Shown piece by piece: positions 56,020 through 64,000 of a DNA stretch of 64,000 nt. Source of the DNA: Variovorax sp. J22P240 (GTDB lineage: Bacteria; Pseudomonadota; Gammaproteobacteria; Burkholderiales; Burkholderiaceae_C); assembly GCF_030316855.1 (NCBI RefSeq), contig NZ_JASZYR010000003.1, positions 372,001 through 436,000 on the forward strand. Reading direction: 5' to 3'. The notes beneath the pieces were generated by a model. The model was not told the origin of the DNA. It worked only from the letters and a program-made list of their open reading frames with translations, and did no database searches. Each line of letters begins with the position of its first letter. Position 1 is the first letter of the stretch. A program made the position numbers and the translations under genes.

Positions 56020-57078
56020 ATGCTGCTGCGCACTCTCTCCACCTGGATGACCTGCTGGACCTTGCTCGCCATGGTGCCCCATGCCGCCGCCGCGGCCGAC
56101 ACCAGCCGCGCAGCGCAGGCAATGACGGCCGCGGCGCGGGCGCTGCTGGATGTGACGCCGGCGGTGCAGCGGCCAGAGCTGCTGCTGCCGTTCACGCTGG
56201 AGGCGCGTGGCGATTGGAACTACACGCCGCGCAGTCGGCCCGGCATCGCGTTCAAGACCATGGAGGGTGCGCAGCGCCAGGCAGCGCAGCAGTTGCTGGC
56301 CGCGGCCTTGTCGGAACCGGGACTGGTCAAGGTACAGGCCATCATCGCCCTGGAGATCGCGCTGCGCGAGATCGAAACCTTCGGCCTCTCGCGCGATCCG
56401 GAGAACTACGCCATCGCGTTGTTCGGCACGCCGGACTCCGCTTCGCCCTGGGGCTGGCGTATCGAGGGGCACCATCTCTCGCTGCACTTCACGCTGGCCG
56501 ACGGCCAGGTCGCGGCCACGCTGCCGCAGTTCCTGGGTGCCAATCCCGCTCAAGTGCCCCGCGACATCGCTGGCAAGGGTCCGCGCAAGGGCCAGCGCGC
56601 GTTGGGCGAGGAGGAGGACCGCGCCTTTGCGCTGCTGGCCGCGCTCTCGCCGGCGCAGCGCCAGCAGGCCATCTTCAGTGCCCGTCCGTTCGGTGACATC
56701 GTCACGCGCAATGCCGCCCAACTGGACCCCATGGCACCTGTGGGTGTGGCCTTCAGCGCCCTGGACGCAGCGCAGCAGGCCTTGCTGCTGCGCATCATCG
56801 AGTCGCTGGCCTCGGTGGCCGAGTCGTCGTTGGCGCAGCAGCGACTGGAGCGCGTGCGTGCAGGCGGCCTGGACGGCATCCACTTCGGATGGGCGGGTGG
56901 CACCGATCGCGGACAGCCTCACTACTGGCGCATCCAGGGCGCGCGCTTTTTGATCGAATGGGACAACTCGGGCGGCAATCACATCCACAACGTGTGGCGC
57001 GACTTCGAGGGCGACTGGGGGCGCGACGTTCTCGGCGAACACTACCGCCGCGCGCGCGCAAGCGGCCACCGGCACTGA
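56020..57078 (+). CDS. DUF3500 secreted protein
   Basis: 352-aa secreted protein of the DUF3500 family. The signal peptide is at residues 1-26 (LSTWMTCWTLLAMVPHAAAAA). Markers include LLPFTLEARGDWNYTPRSRPGIAFKTM, GWRIEGHHLSLHFTLADG, FLGANPAQVPR, and the C-terminal HYWRIQGARFLIEWDNSGGNHIHNVWRDFEGDWG. DUF3500 proteins are secreted or periplasmic and poorly understood; the C-terminal His and Trp residues suggest metal or ligand binding. The ATG at 56020 is chosen by signal peptide position. Confidence 0.92.
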   Translation: MLLRTLSTWMTCWTLLAMVPHAAAAADTSRAAQAMTAAARALLDVTPAVQRPELLLPFTLEARGDWNYTPRSRPGIAFKTMEGAQRQAAQQLLAAALSEPGLVKVQAIIALEIALREIETFGLSRDPENYAIALFGTPDSASPWGWRIEGHHLSLHFTLADGQVAATLPQFLGANPAQVPRDIAGKGPRKGQRALGEEEDRAFALLAALSPAQRQQAIFSARPFGDIVTRNAAQLDPMAPVGVAFSALDAAQQALLLRIIESLASVAESSLAQQRLERVRAGGLDGIHFGWAGGTDRGQPHYWRIQGARFLIEWDNSGGNHIHNVWRDFEGDWGRDVLGEHYRRARASGHRH

Positions 57079-57141
57079 GTGCCGCTTGACCAACGGCGTG
57101 TTCGAGGCCACAAAGCATGTCCAACTGAAGGAGCTCTGCTG

Positions 57142-57618
57142 ATGATGCGACGAATCCTGGCTTCGAGCCGGTACATCATGATCATTCCCGTGATCGGGAC
57201 GTTCCTGGGTTCGGTGGCGCTGATCCTGTACGAGGCCATAGCCCTTTGCGCGACGTTCATGGAGGCGATCCGTGCCGGATCGGTTTCGGCGAAGGCGGTC
57301 AAGATCTTCGCGGTGGGCATCGTCGAAGCCGTGGATGTCTTTCTCATCGGGATTGCGGTCTACATCATCAGCATCGGCCTTTATGCGCTGTTCATCGATG
57401 ACAAGTTGCCGCTGCCGAAGTGGCTCGAAGTCCACAACCTGGAAGACCTCAAGGGAAATCTGGTGAGCGTCGTCATTGCCGTTCTGTCCGTTCTGTTCCT
57501 GCGCGAGGTCGTCGCCTGGGAGGGCTCCAGCGACATCGCTGCGTTCGGCGCGGGGCTGGCGCTCGTCGTGGCGGCGCTGACGTACTTTCTGTCGAACAAC
57601 AACGCGAGAAGGCAATAG
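57142..57618 (+). CDS. YqhA-family membrane protein (UPF0114)
   Basis: 158-aa inner-membrane protein of the YqhA/UPF0114 family. It has an N-terminal basic cap (MRRILASSRYIMIIPVIGTFLGSVALIL) and three to four TM helices, with the conserved VKIFAVGIVEAVDVFLIGIAVYIISIGLYALFI in the middle. Function is unknown. The ATG at 57142 follows AAGGAG at a slightly long spacing; a second ATG is one codon later. It precedes the wax-ester operon by 299 bases in the same direction. Confidence 0.92.
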   Translation: MMRRILASSRYIMIIPVIGTFLGSVALILYEAIALCATFMEAIRAGSVSAKAVKIFAVGIVEAVDVFLIGIAVYIISIGLYALFIDDKLPLPKWLEVHNLEDLKGNLVSVVIAVLSVLFLREVVAWEGSSDIAAFGAGLALVVAALTYFLSNNNARRQ

Positions 57619-57917
57619 GCTGGCGGGCTGCGCACCCGCATACGTCGCGTCTGCTCGGAAGTCAAGCGGAGTCTGGTAGTACGTGGCAGCACCTATAGGC
57701 TTGCGTGGGCGCACGGTCCTTCGGCACGTGCGCGCCACGATTTTCAGCGTCGTCCTGCGGGGCTAGTCTTCAGGCTGCCTGCCATGCGGGAGCGACGGTC
57801 GCGCATGGGCGTGGGCCGACGTTCGACGCGCCATCTCCCTGCACAAACCGCATCGAAGCGAACGGCTCGATTCGCGCACCGGTGAAAGACCGGTCGAAGT
57901 ACAGACAGGAGACAACG
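57619..57917 (+). promoter_or_regulatory. Upstream region of the wax-ester/alkylsulfatase operon
   Basis: 299 bases without a recognisable gene. It must hold the promoter of the downstream operon. I see no strong palindrome. Its 3' end carries the ribosome site AGGAGA just before the wax ester synthase ATG. Confidence 0.5.
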
Positions 57918-59432
57918 ATGCCCGCACTTTCGGCGATTGACCTGGCCATGTTCCTGCTCGAAACGCCTGCCCGGCCGTTCAACATCGGCCCGCTGGTCCT
58001 GTTGCGCCCGCCGGAAAGCTTCAAGGGAAATTTCGCGGACAAGCTGCACGCCAAGTTGCTGAAGCGGCCGCCCGGCCCGCCCTTCAACTACCGTTTCAAA
58101 CAGTCCTTGACCCATCTGCCTTCGGTCGAGCCAATGACCGACCCCGACATCCGGGCGCATGTGCACCGGCTGACGCTGAAGAACGCGACCATGGATGCGT
58201 TGCTGAAGGAAGTCTGCGCGCTCCACGAGACGCAACTCGACCGGTCTGGCCTGCTTTGGCAGTTCTATGTGATCGACGGGTTGGCCGACGGCCGCGTGGC
58301 GCTGTACGGCAAGGCGCACCACGGCATCATCGACGGACGCACCTTCGTCAAGGCGGTCATGCTTTGGCTCACCGATGACCCGAAAGACAAGGTCGTCCGC
58401 GCCCTGTGGGACGGCGTGCCGCGATCGAGCAGCGCCACCAGGGAACGCGCCGACATGGTGCAGCAACTCCTGAGCGCCGGGAGCCAGGTCACCGGTGCGT
58501 TGCTTTCGGCAGCCGGTCTGTACGGCATGTTCGCCCAGCAGGGACTGCGGGCGTTGAGCTTGGGCAAGGAGCTGTCGCTGCCCTACTTGAGGGTGTCTTC
58601 TGCCTTCGACGGCGCGCTCTCGCCCAAGCGCAGCTACGCGTACTGCACGCTGCCGCTGACCGAGATGAAGAGCCTGGGCAAGGCCCGCGGCGCCACTGTC
58701 AACGACCTGCTGTTGACCGCGCTCGACATGGCCATGCAGCAATATCTGCGAAAGCGAGGCGGCACGCACAAGGAGCCGCTGGTGGCCGACATGCCGGTAG
58801 CACTGGCCGAAGACGCCAAGGGCGGCAACCAGATCGCGGTGCTGCAGTTTCCGCTGGGCAAGGCCGGCGCCTCGGTGGCCGAGCGGCTGGCCGCGATCCG
58901 CGCCGAGACGAGCCAGCTGAAGGAGCAACTGAAGACACTCAGCAGCGACACCGTGATGCTCTACACCACCATCGTGCATGCGGTGCCGCTGCTGATGGAG
59001 ATGGTCGCGGCCCAGGCGGCGCCGCGCCTGTCGAACCTAATGGTGTCGAATCCCTTCGGCCTGGCAGGGCAGCCGTACCTGATGGGCGCCGCGATCGAGC
59101 TGGTCCTGCCGGTATCGGTGGTGGCGGCCGGGCACAAGCTCAACGTCACGGCGGTCTCGCTGGGCGAGCGGCTTCAGCTTGGCTTCCTGGCCATGCCCGA
59201 GGCGGTGCCGCACATCGAAGAGTTGGCGCGCTTCACCGAACAGGCCTATGTGGAATTGCGGGATGCATTGGGCGCGAGCGTGCCAGCCGCCGAACCTGCC
59301 CCCATCCGTGCACCGCGAAGGAAGTCCGCCGAGGCGTCCCCCAAGGCACAGCGCAAGACCATTGCGAAGGCCCCTGCGGCGCGAAAGCGAGCGACGCCGG
59401 CCAAGCGCAGCACGCGCCCGGCATCGGCCTGA
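57918..59432 (+). CDS. Wax ester synthase/diacylglycerol O-acyltransferase with histone-like tail
   Basis: 504-aa enzyme that transfers an acyl group from acyl-CoA to a fatty alcohol or diacylglycerol to form storage wax ester or triacylglycerol. The N terminus PALSAIDLAMFLLETPARPFNIGPLVLL is typical, the active-site HHxxxDG appears as AHHGIIDGRTF (about residue 135), and the later region PYLMGAAIELVLPVSVV fits the family C-terminal block. The ATG has an AGGAGA site. After about residue 455 it adds a Lys/Arg/Ala/Pro-rich tail of about 45 residues resembling histone H1 or PhaF tails; the usual family members end before this. It heads the operon. Confidence 0.93.
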   Translation: MPALSAIDLAMFLLETPARPFNIGPLVLLRPPESFKGNFADKLHAKLLKRPPGPPFNYRFKQSLTHLPSVEPMTDPDIRAHVHRLTLKNATMDALLKEVCALHETQLDRSGLLWQFYVIDGLADGRVALYGKAHHGIIDGRTFVKAVMLWLTDDPKDKVVRALWDGVPRSSSATRERADMVQQLLSAGSQVTGALLSAAGLYGMFAQQGLRALSLGKELSLPYLRVSSAFDGALSPKRSYAYCTLPLTEMKSLGKARGATVNDLLLTALDMAMQQYLRKRGGTHKEPLVADMPVALAEDAKGGNQIAVLQFPLGKAGASVAERLAAIRAETSQLKEQLKTLSSDTVMLYTTIVHAVPLLMEMVAAQAAPRLSNLMVSNPFGLAGQPYLMGAAIELVLPVSVVAAGHKLNVTAVSLGERLQLGFLAMPEAVPHIEELARFTEQAYVELRDALGASVPAAEPAPIRAPRRKSAEASPKAQRKTIAKAPAARKRATPAKRSTRPASA

Positions 59433-59471
59433 TCGCGCTCACCGACACCACCAACGCCAGGAGAAGGAACA

Positions 59472-61448
59472 ATGAAAAACCCAATCGTCGCGACGTACGT
59501 CGGCGCTGCGCTGCTGGCCGGTTCCACGGCTTTTGCCCAACAGGCGCCCACGGCGGTTCCTGTGTCCAAGCCCGCCACCGCCGCCACCGAGCGGGCCAAC
59601 GAAGCGGTGCGCAAGGCGATGGCGATGGCCGACAAGCAGGACTTCGAAGACGCCACGCGAGGCAAGCTGGCCGAGCTGAAGGACCCGCTGGTCAAGGCGC
59701 CGGACGGGCGGCTCGTGTGGAACACGCAGCGATACGATTTCGTCAAGGGCGACGCGCCCGCCACGGTCAACCCCAGCCTGTGGCGCGAGCAGAAGCTCAA
59801 CACCGCGCAGGGCCTGTTCAAAGTGGCCGACGGCATCTATCAGATCCGCGGCTACGACATGGCCAACATGACGCTGGTCGAAGGCGCCAGCGGCTGGATC
59901 GTCATCGACACTCTGTTCACCGAGGAGATGGCCCGGGCCGGCCTGAAGCTGGCCATGGAGCACCTGCGCAGCACCAAGCCGGTGGTCGCTGTGATCTACA
60001 CCCACAGCCATGTCGATCACTTCGGCGGCGTGCGCGGCGTGCTCGACGAGGCCGACGTGCGCTCGGGCAAGGTCAAGGTCATCGCACCTGAAGGTTTCAT
60101 GGACAACGCAGTGGCCGAGAACGTGCTCGCCGGCAATGCCATGTCGCGCCGCGCCAACTACATGTACGGCATCACGCTGCCGGCCAACGACAAGGGCTCG
60201 GTCGGAACCGGCCTCGGGCTGTCGCTGAGCAACGGCGCGCCGGGGCTGGTGCCGCCGACACATCTCATCAAGAAGACCGGCGAGGAGATGACCGTCGACG
60301 GCGTGCGCTTCCAGTTCCAGATGGCGCAGGACTCGGAAGCGCCGTCGGAATTCATGATCTATCTCCCCGACAAGAAGGCGCTGTGCCTGTCGGAGGTGGC
60401 CACCAAGCTGATGCACAACGTCTACACCATCCGCGGCGCGAAGGTGCGTGATGCGCTGTCATGGAGCAAGTACATCAACGAGACGCTCGACCTGTATCCC
60501 GATGCCGAAGTGGCGTTCGCGAGCCACCATTGGCCGACCTGGGGCAACCAGAACATCCGGCAGTACCTGGCGAACCAGCGCGACACCTACCGCTTCCTGC
60601 ACGACCGGGCGCTGCACCTGGCTAACCTGGGCATGGTGATGGATGAGATCGGCAACGAGCCCTTCTTCCCGAAGGAACTGGCCAAGGATGCCAGTTCGCA
60701 CGGCTACTACGGCACGCTCAGCCACAACTTGCGCGGGGTCTACAACTTCTACCTGGGCTACTACGACGCCAATCCGGCCACGCTGAACCGCCTCCCGCCG
60801 GCCGATGCCGCCAGGCGCTACGTGGCCGCGATGGGGGGTGAAGCGGCGGTCATCGCCAATGGCAAGAAGGCCTTCGACCAAGGCGACTACCGATGGGTGG
60901 CCGAGATGGTGAACCACGTGGTCTTCGCCAATCCGAGCAACGCCGACGCACGCGCGCTGCAAGCCGATGCGCTGGAACAGTTGGGCTACCAGGCCGAGTC
61001 GGCCACCTGGCGCAATGCCTACCTGATGGGCGCGCTGGAACTGCGCGCCGGCCCACGCACCTCGGGCGCCAGTTCGAGTGGACCGGACACCGTGCGCGGC
61101 ATGACCAACGAGTTGTTGTTCGACTACATCGCGCTTCGCCTGAATCACGAGAAGACCGACGGCATGAAGGCCGCGATCAGCATGGTGTTCAGCGACACGA
61201 ACGAGGTCTGGGCGCTGGAGCTGTCGAACTCGGTGCTGAACAACACCAAGGGGCGCGTGCTGAAGAACCCCGATGTCACGTTGACTCTGACTCGCCCCGC
61301 CTTCCTGGCCATGTTGCTGCAAGGCAAGAAGGTGCCCGAGCTGGTGCAGGCCGGCCTGCTCAAGGTCGAAGGCGACCCGAAGGGATTCGCCGCCGTGGTG
61401 GCGAACGTCGTCGACTTCGATCCCGTCTTCAACGTTGTCGCGCCCTGA
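59472..61448 (+). CDS. Secreted alkylsulfatase (SdsA1-like metallo-beta-lactamase fold)
   Basis: 658-aa alkylsulfatase that would cleave primary or secondary alkyl sulfates (such as SDS) to alcohol and sulfate. A signal peptide (MKNPIVATYVGAALLAGSTAFAQ) exports it. The metal motif THSHVDHFGG and the later ASHHWPTWGN segment are the Zn ligands of the metallo-beta-lactamase domain. A helical dimerisation domain (residues about 400-520) and an SCP2-like C-terminal domain (VRGMTNELLFDYIALRL to the end) follow the SdsA1 order. It lies 39 bases after the wax ester synthase. The length matches the family (about 650). Confidence 0.94.
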   Translation: MKNPIVATYVGAALLAGSTAFAQQAPTAVPVSKPATAATERANEAVRKAMAMADKQDFEDATRGKLAELKDPLVKAPDGRLVWNTQRYDFVKGDAPATVNPSLWREQKLNTAQGLFKVADGIYQIRGYDMANMTLVEGASGWIVIDTLFTEEMARAGLKLAMEHLRSTKPVVAVIYTHSHVDHFGGVRGVLDEADVRSGKVKVIAPEGFMDNAVAENVLAGNAMSRRANYMYGITLPANDKGSVGTGLGLSLSNGAPGLVPPTHLIKKTGEEMTVDGVRFQFQMAQDSEAPSEFMIYLPDKKALCLSEVATKLMHNVYTIRGAKVRDALSWSKYINETLDLYPDAEVAFASHHWPTWGNQNIRQYLANQRDTYRFLHDRALHLANLGMVMDEIGNEPFFPKELAKDASSHGYYGTLSHNLRGVYNFYLGYYDANPATLNRLPPADAARRYVAAMGGEAAVIANGKKAFDQGDYRWVAEMVNHVVFANPSNADARALQADALEQLGYQAESATWRNAYLMGALELRAGPRTSGASSSGPDTVRGMTNELLFDYIALRLNHEKTDGMKAAISMVFSDTNEVWALELSNSVLNNTKGRVLKNPDVTLTLTRPAFLAMLLQGKKVPELVQAGLLKVEGDPKGFAAVVANVVDFDPVFNVVAP

Positions 61449-61488
61449 CCCTCGCGACCCCCACTGCGCTCACATTCAGGAGAAAGAC

Positions 61489-63123
61489 ATGACGGCAAGA
61501 CACTGGCACGCCAGCTATGGCGACATCCCGAAGGAAATCGACGCCGACGCCTACCGCTCGGTCACCGAGATGATGGAGCAGGCGATGAAGCGATTCGCAG
61601 ACAAGCCGGCGTTCCGCTGCGCCGGCCAGACGCTTACCTATGCCCAGGTGGACGCGCTGTCACGCGATTTCGCGGCCTACCTGCAGGTCAAGCTGGGCGT
61701 TCGGCGCGGCGATCGCATCGCCGTGATGTCGCCGAACCTGCTCGCGTTCCCGATCGCCTTCCTGGGCATCATCCGCGCCGGGGCCGTGCAGGTGAATGTC
61801 AACCCGCTGTACACGCCGCGCGAACTCGAACACCAGCTCAACGATGCCGGGGCCGAAACGATCATCGTCTACAGCGGCGTGTCGGGGACGGTCGCCGAAG
61901 TGATGGACCGGACGCGGTTGAAGACCGTGATCACCACCGGTGTGGGCGACGGCAGCGGCGTGCAGATTCCCAGCCCGCCGGTGGATGCGCGCCTGGGTTC
62001 TGCCACCACGTTGGCCCAGGCGCTGGAAGAGGGGGCCAAGCTGCCGTTCGAGCCGGTCGAACTCAACGGCGACGACCTGTTGTTCCTGCAATACACCGGC
62101 GGCACCACCGGCTTGTCCAAGGGCGCATCGCTGTCGCACCGCAACCTGGTCGCCAACACCGAGCAGTTCAAGGCCTGCATGCCCGACAACGTGCGCCCGG
62201 GCGAGGAGGTCGTCGTCACGGCCATTCCGCTTTATCACATCTTCGCGCTGATGGTGAACTTCATCACCTACTTCTCGGTCGGCGCCGACAACTGGCTGGT
62301 GCCCAATCCGCGCGACTTCGACAGCTTCATCGACACGATGAAGAAGGCACGCCCCACCGTGTTCATGGGGGTGAACACGCTCTACGCGGGCCTGTGTGCG
62401 CACCCGAAGAGCAAGGAGGTCGACTGGTCCAACCTGCGCCTGGCGGGCGGCGGTGGCGCGGCGGTGATCGGTGCGGTGTCCGACAAGTGGCGCGCGCTCA
62501 CCGGCACGTTCATCCGGGAAGGCTACGGACTGTCGGAGACTTCTCCGGTCCTGACCTTCAACCCGGCCTCGATCCAGGAATTCACTGGCACCACCGGCCT
62601 GCCGATGCCCTCGACCGACATCCAGCTGCTGGACGAGGAGGGCCGCGAAGTCGGCATCGGCGAGGCTGGCGAGATCTGCGCCAAGGGCCCGCAAGTGATG
62701 AGCGGCTACTGGCAGAAGCCTGAGACCCAGGCGGCGACGTTCACCGCCGACGGCTACTTCCGGACCGGCGATGTCGGCGTGTTCGACGCCAAGGGCTTCC
62801 TCCGAATCGTCGACCGCAAGAAGGACATGATCATCGTGTCGGGCTTCAACGTCTATCCGAACGAGATCGAGGCGGTGGCCACCGGCTGCCCCGGCGTCAT
62901 TGAATGCGCCTGCATCGGAGTGCCCGACGAGAAGTCGGGCGAGGCGGTCAAGTTGTTCATCGTCAAGGCGGCGGACGCGACGCTGAGCGAAGCCGACGTC
63001 GTGGCGTTCTGCCGCAACCAGCTCACCGCCTACAAGGTGCCGCGCATCGTTCGCTTCGTCGACGCGTTGCCGAAATCGGCCGTCGGAAAGATCCTGCGCC
63101 GCGAACTGCGCAACGTGACATGA
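61489..63123 (+). CDS. Long-chain fatty acid-CoA ligase (FadD type)
   Basis: 544-aa AMP-forming acyl-CoA ligase for medium- to long-chain fatty acids. ATP loop YTGGTTGLSKGA, the EGYGLSETSPVL motif, YFRTGDVGVFD and the catalytic lysine region PKSAVGKILRRELR are all intact. The ATG at 61489 has the ribosome site AGGAGA. It lies 41 bases after the alkylsulfatase and its stop overlaps the next gene's start. In the operon it would activate fatty acid derived from the released alcohol and supply acyl-CoA to the wax ester synthase. Confidence 0.95.
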   Translation: MTARHWHASYGDIPKEIDADAYRSVTEMMEQAMKRFADKPAFRCAGQTLTYAQVDALSRDFAAYLQVKLGVRRGDRIAVMSPNLLAFPIAFLGIIRAGAVQVNVNPLYTPRELEHQLNDAGAETIIVYSGVSGTVAEVMDRTRLKTVITTGVGDGSGVQIPSPPVDARLGSATTLAQALEEGAKLPFEPVELNGDDLLFLQYTGGTTGLSKGASLSHRNLVANTEQFKACMPDNVRPGEEVVVTAIPLYHIFALMVNFITYFSVGADNWLVPNPRDFDSFIDTMKKARPTVFMGVNTLYAGLCAHPKSKEVDWSNLRLAGGGGAAVIGAVSDKWRALTGTFIREGYGLSETSPVLTFNPASIQEFTGTTGLPMPSTDIQLLDEEGREVGIGEAGEICAKGPQVMSGYWQKPETQAATFTADGYFRTGDVGVFDAKGFLRIVDRKKDMIIVSGFNVYPNEIEAVATGCPGVIECACIGVPDEKSGEAVKLFIVKAADATLSEADVVAFCRNQLTAYKVPRIVRFVDALPKSAVGKILRRELRNVT

Positions 63124-64000
63124 CGAGCTTTGACTATGACTGGCTGATCGTGGGTTCGGGTTTCGGCGGCAGTGTCTCGGGGCTTCGACTGTCCGAGAAG
63201 GGCTACAAGGTCGGGGTGCTCGAATGCGGTCGGCGCTATCGCGACGAGGACTACGCGGCCACGACCTGGAACCTGCGGGATTTCCTCTGGGCGCCCGCGT
63301 TCGGCCTGCGCGGCATCCTGCGCCTGACGCCTTTCAAGGACGTGTTCATTGCCAGCGGCTCGGCGGTCGGTGGCGGCAGCGTCGTCTATGCCTGCACCTT
63401 GTATCGCGGCGCACCGGAGTTCTTCGTCAATCCGCAGTGGGCAGGCCTGGACGACTGGGCGGCCACGCTCAAGCCCCACTACGACACGGCAGAACACATG
63501 CTCGGCGTGAACACCGTTCCTTTCGAAAGCGACGGACAGAGGCTGCTCATGGACGTCGCCCGGCACTTCGGCGTGGAGAACACGTTCAGGCGCACACCGG
63601 TGGGCATCTTCTTCGGCGAGCCTGGCATCACCGTGCCAGACCCGTACTTCGGCGGCAAGGGGCCGCAGCGCACCGGTTGCACGCGCTGCGGTGCCTGCAT
63701 GGTGGGTTGCCGCGTCGGTGCGAAGAACACGCTGGTGAAGAACTACCTGTGGTTCGCCGAGAAGGCCGGCGCGCAGATCCTGCCGGAACACGAAGTCGTC
63801 GACATCCGCCCGCTGGGGGCGGCCGACGGCAGTGACGGCTACCGCGTCACCACGCAGCGGCCCGGTGCCTGGCTCAACAAGCAGCGGCGCAGCTTCAACG
63901 CGCGCGGCGTGGTCGTGTCCGCCGGTGCGCTGGGCACCAACCGGTTGCTCGCCAAGTGCAAGCTCGGGGGCTCGCTGCCTGCCATCAGCGACCGGCTGGG
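63120..64000 (+). CDS. FAD-dependent GMC-family alcohol oxidoreductase (3' end cut by window edge)
   Basis: First 293 codons of a GMC-family flavoprotein, which would oxidise a fatty alcohol to an aldehyde. The FAD motif WLIVGSGFGGSVSGL is at residues 8-22 and the later IASGSAVGGGSVVYA is the GMC pattern. A CxxCxxCxxxC ferredoxin-like cluster (CTRCGACMVGC) lies at 63678-63710, a feature of the cholesterol-oxidase-like and long-chain-alcohol group. The ATG overlaps the FadD stop in an ATGA arrangement. The C-terminal catalytic region is outside the window. Confidence 0.9.
   Translation, partial: MTSFDYDWLIVGSGFGGSVSGLRLSEKGYKVGVLECGRRYRDEDYAATTWNLRDFLWAPAFGLRGILRLTPFKDVFIASGSAVGGGSVVYACTLYRGAPEFFVNPQWAGLDDWAATLKPHYDTAEHMLGVNTVPFESDGQRLLMDVARHFGVENTFRRTPVGIFFGEPGITVPDPYFGGKGPQRTGCTRCGACMVGCRVGAKNTLVKNYLWFAEKAGAQILPEHEVVDIRPLGAADGSDGYRVTTQRPGAWLNKQRRSFNARGVVVSAGALGTNRLLAKCKLGGSLPAISDRL

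Noticed and set aside
1..64000. tRNA, rRNA, insertion sequences or prophage
   Set aside because: No cloverleaf, rRNA-like stretch, transposase or integrase motif was found on reading.

Overview
The window is high-GC DNA packed with short operons. Its gene types (fnr-hemN, Bug-type solute receptors, HTH-citrate synthase, DUF3309, DUF4331, DUF6351, DUF6502/DUF5666, YqhA) suggest a betaproteobacterium of the order Burkholderiales, most likely Comamonadaceae close to Variovorax. This is inferred from gene content; no rRNA gene is present to prove it. I see no tRNA, rRNA, CRISPR array, insertion sequence or prophage. One clear pseudogene is present.

Layout. 1-3.3 kb: oxygen response, with a truncated fnr, divergent hemN, a TSUP/SafE-type membrane protein and a universal stress protein. 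A perfect FNR box lies between fnr and hemN and a near-perfect one precedes the stress protein. 3.3-9.3 kb: envelope genes (OmpW, an orphan sensor kinase, a DUF4136 lipoprotein, a 990-residue autotransporter). 9.3-15 kb: a minus-strand set (beta-keto acid cleavage enzyme, carnitine-dehydrogenase-like enzyme, feruloyl-CoA-synthase-like ligase, then a small secreted protein and a HAD phosphatase) with a divergent Crp/Fnr regulator. 15-18.5 kb: fatty-acid desaturase coupled to a DUF3309 peptide, a TSUP permease and small proteins. 18.5-25.4 kb: a DUF4331-lipoprotein-TPR-HupE/UreJ operon and a divergent secreted DUF6351 hydrolase. 25.4-30.1 kb: a small-acid catabolic cluster (Bug receptor, SDR, FAH-family hydrolase, 2-hydroxyacid dehydrogenase) divergent from a citrate synthase fused to a DNA-binding domain.

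30.2-33.7 kb is an unusual four-gene operon: a zinc-ribbon membrane protein, a zinc-ribbon/one-TM protein with a roughly 200-residue Gly/Ala/Pro repeat tail, a DUF2262-like protein and a minimal sugar-phosphate transferase. 34-36.7 kb carries a coupled DUF6502-DUF5666 pair behind an operator-like AT-rich region. 36.7-47.3 kb is mixed accessory content: GAF protein, PaaK-like ligase, secreted repeat protein, acyltransferase, ABC-type substrate-binding pseudogene, RlpA, carbonic anhydrase, and a LysR regulator divergent from two SDRs. 47.5-55.7 kb: two convergent glycosyltransferases, a serine hydrolase with a clear terminator, nadB, a HAD lipoprotein, DUF4337, and an aldolase-tautomerase pair.

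57.9 kb to the end is the most coherent metabolic story: a wax ester synthase/DGAT, a secreted alkylsulfatase, a fatty-acyl-CoA ligase and an FAD-dependent GMC alcohol oxidoreductase in one run. Together they could turn alkyl sulfate surfactants into alcohols, acids, acyl-CoA and stored neutral lipid. The wax ester synthase also carries a basic, histone-H1-like C-terminal tail.
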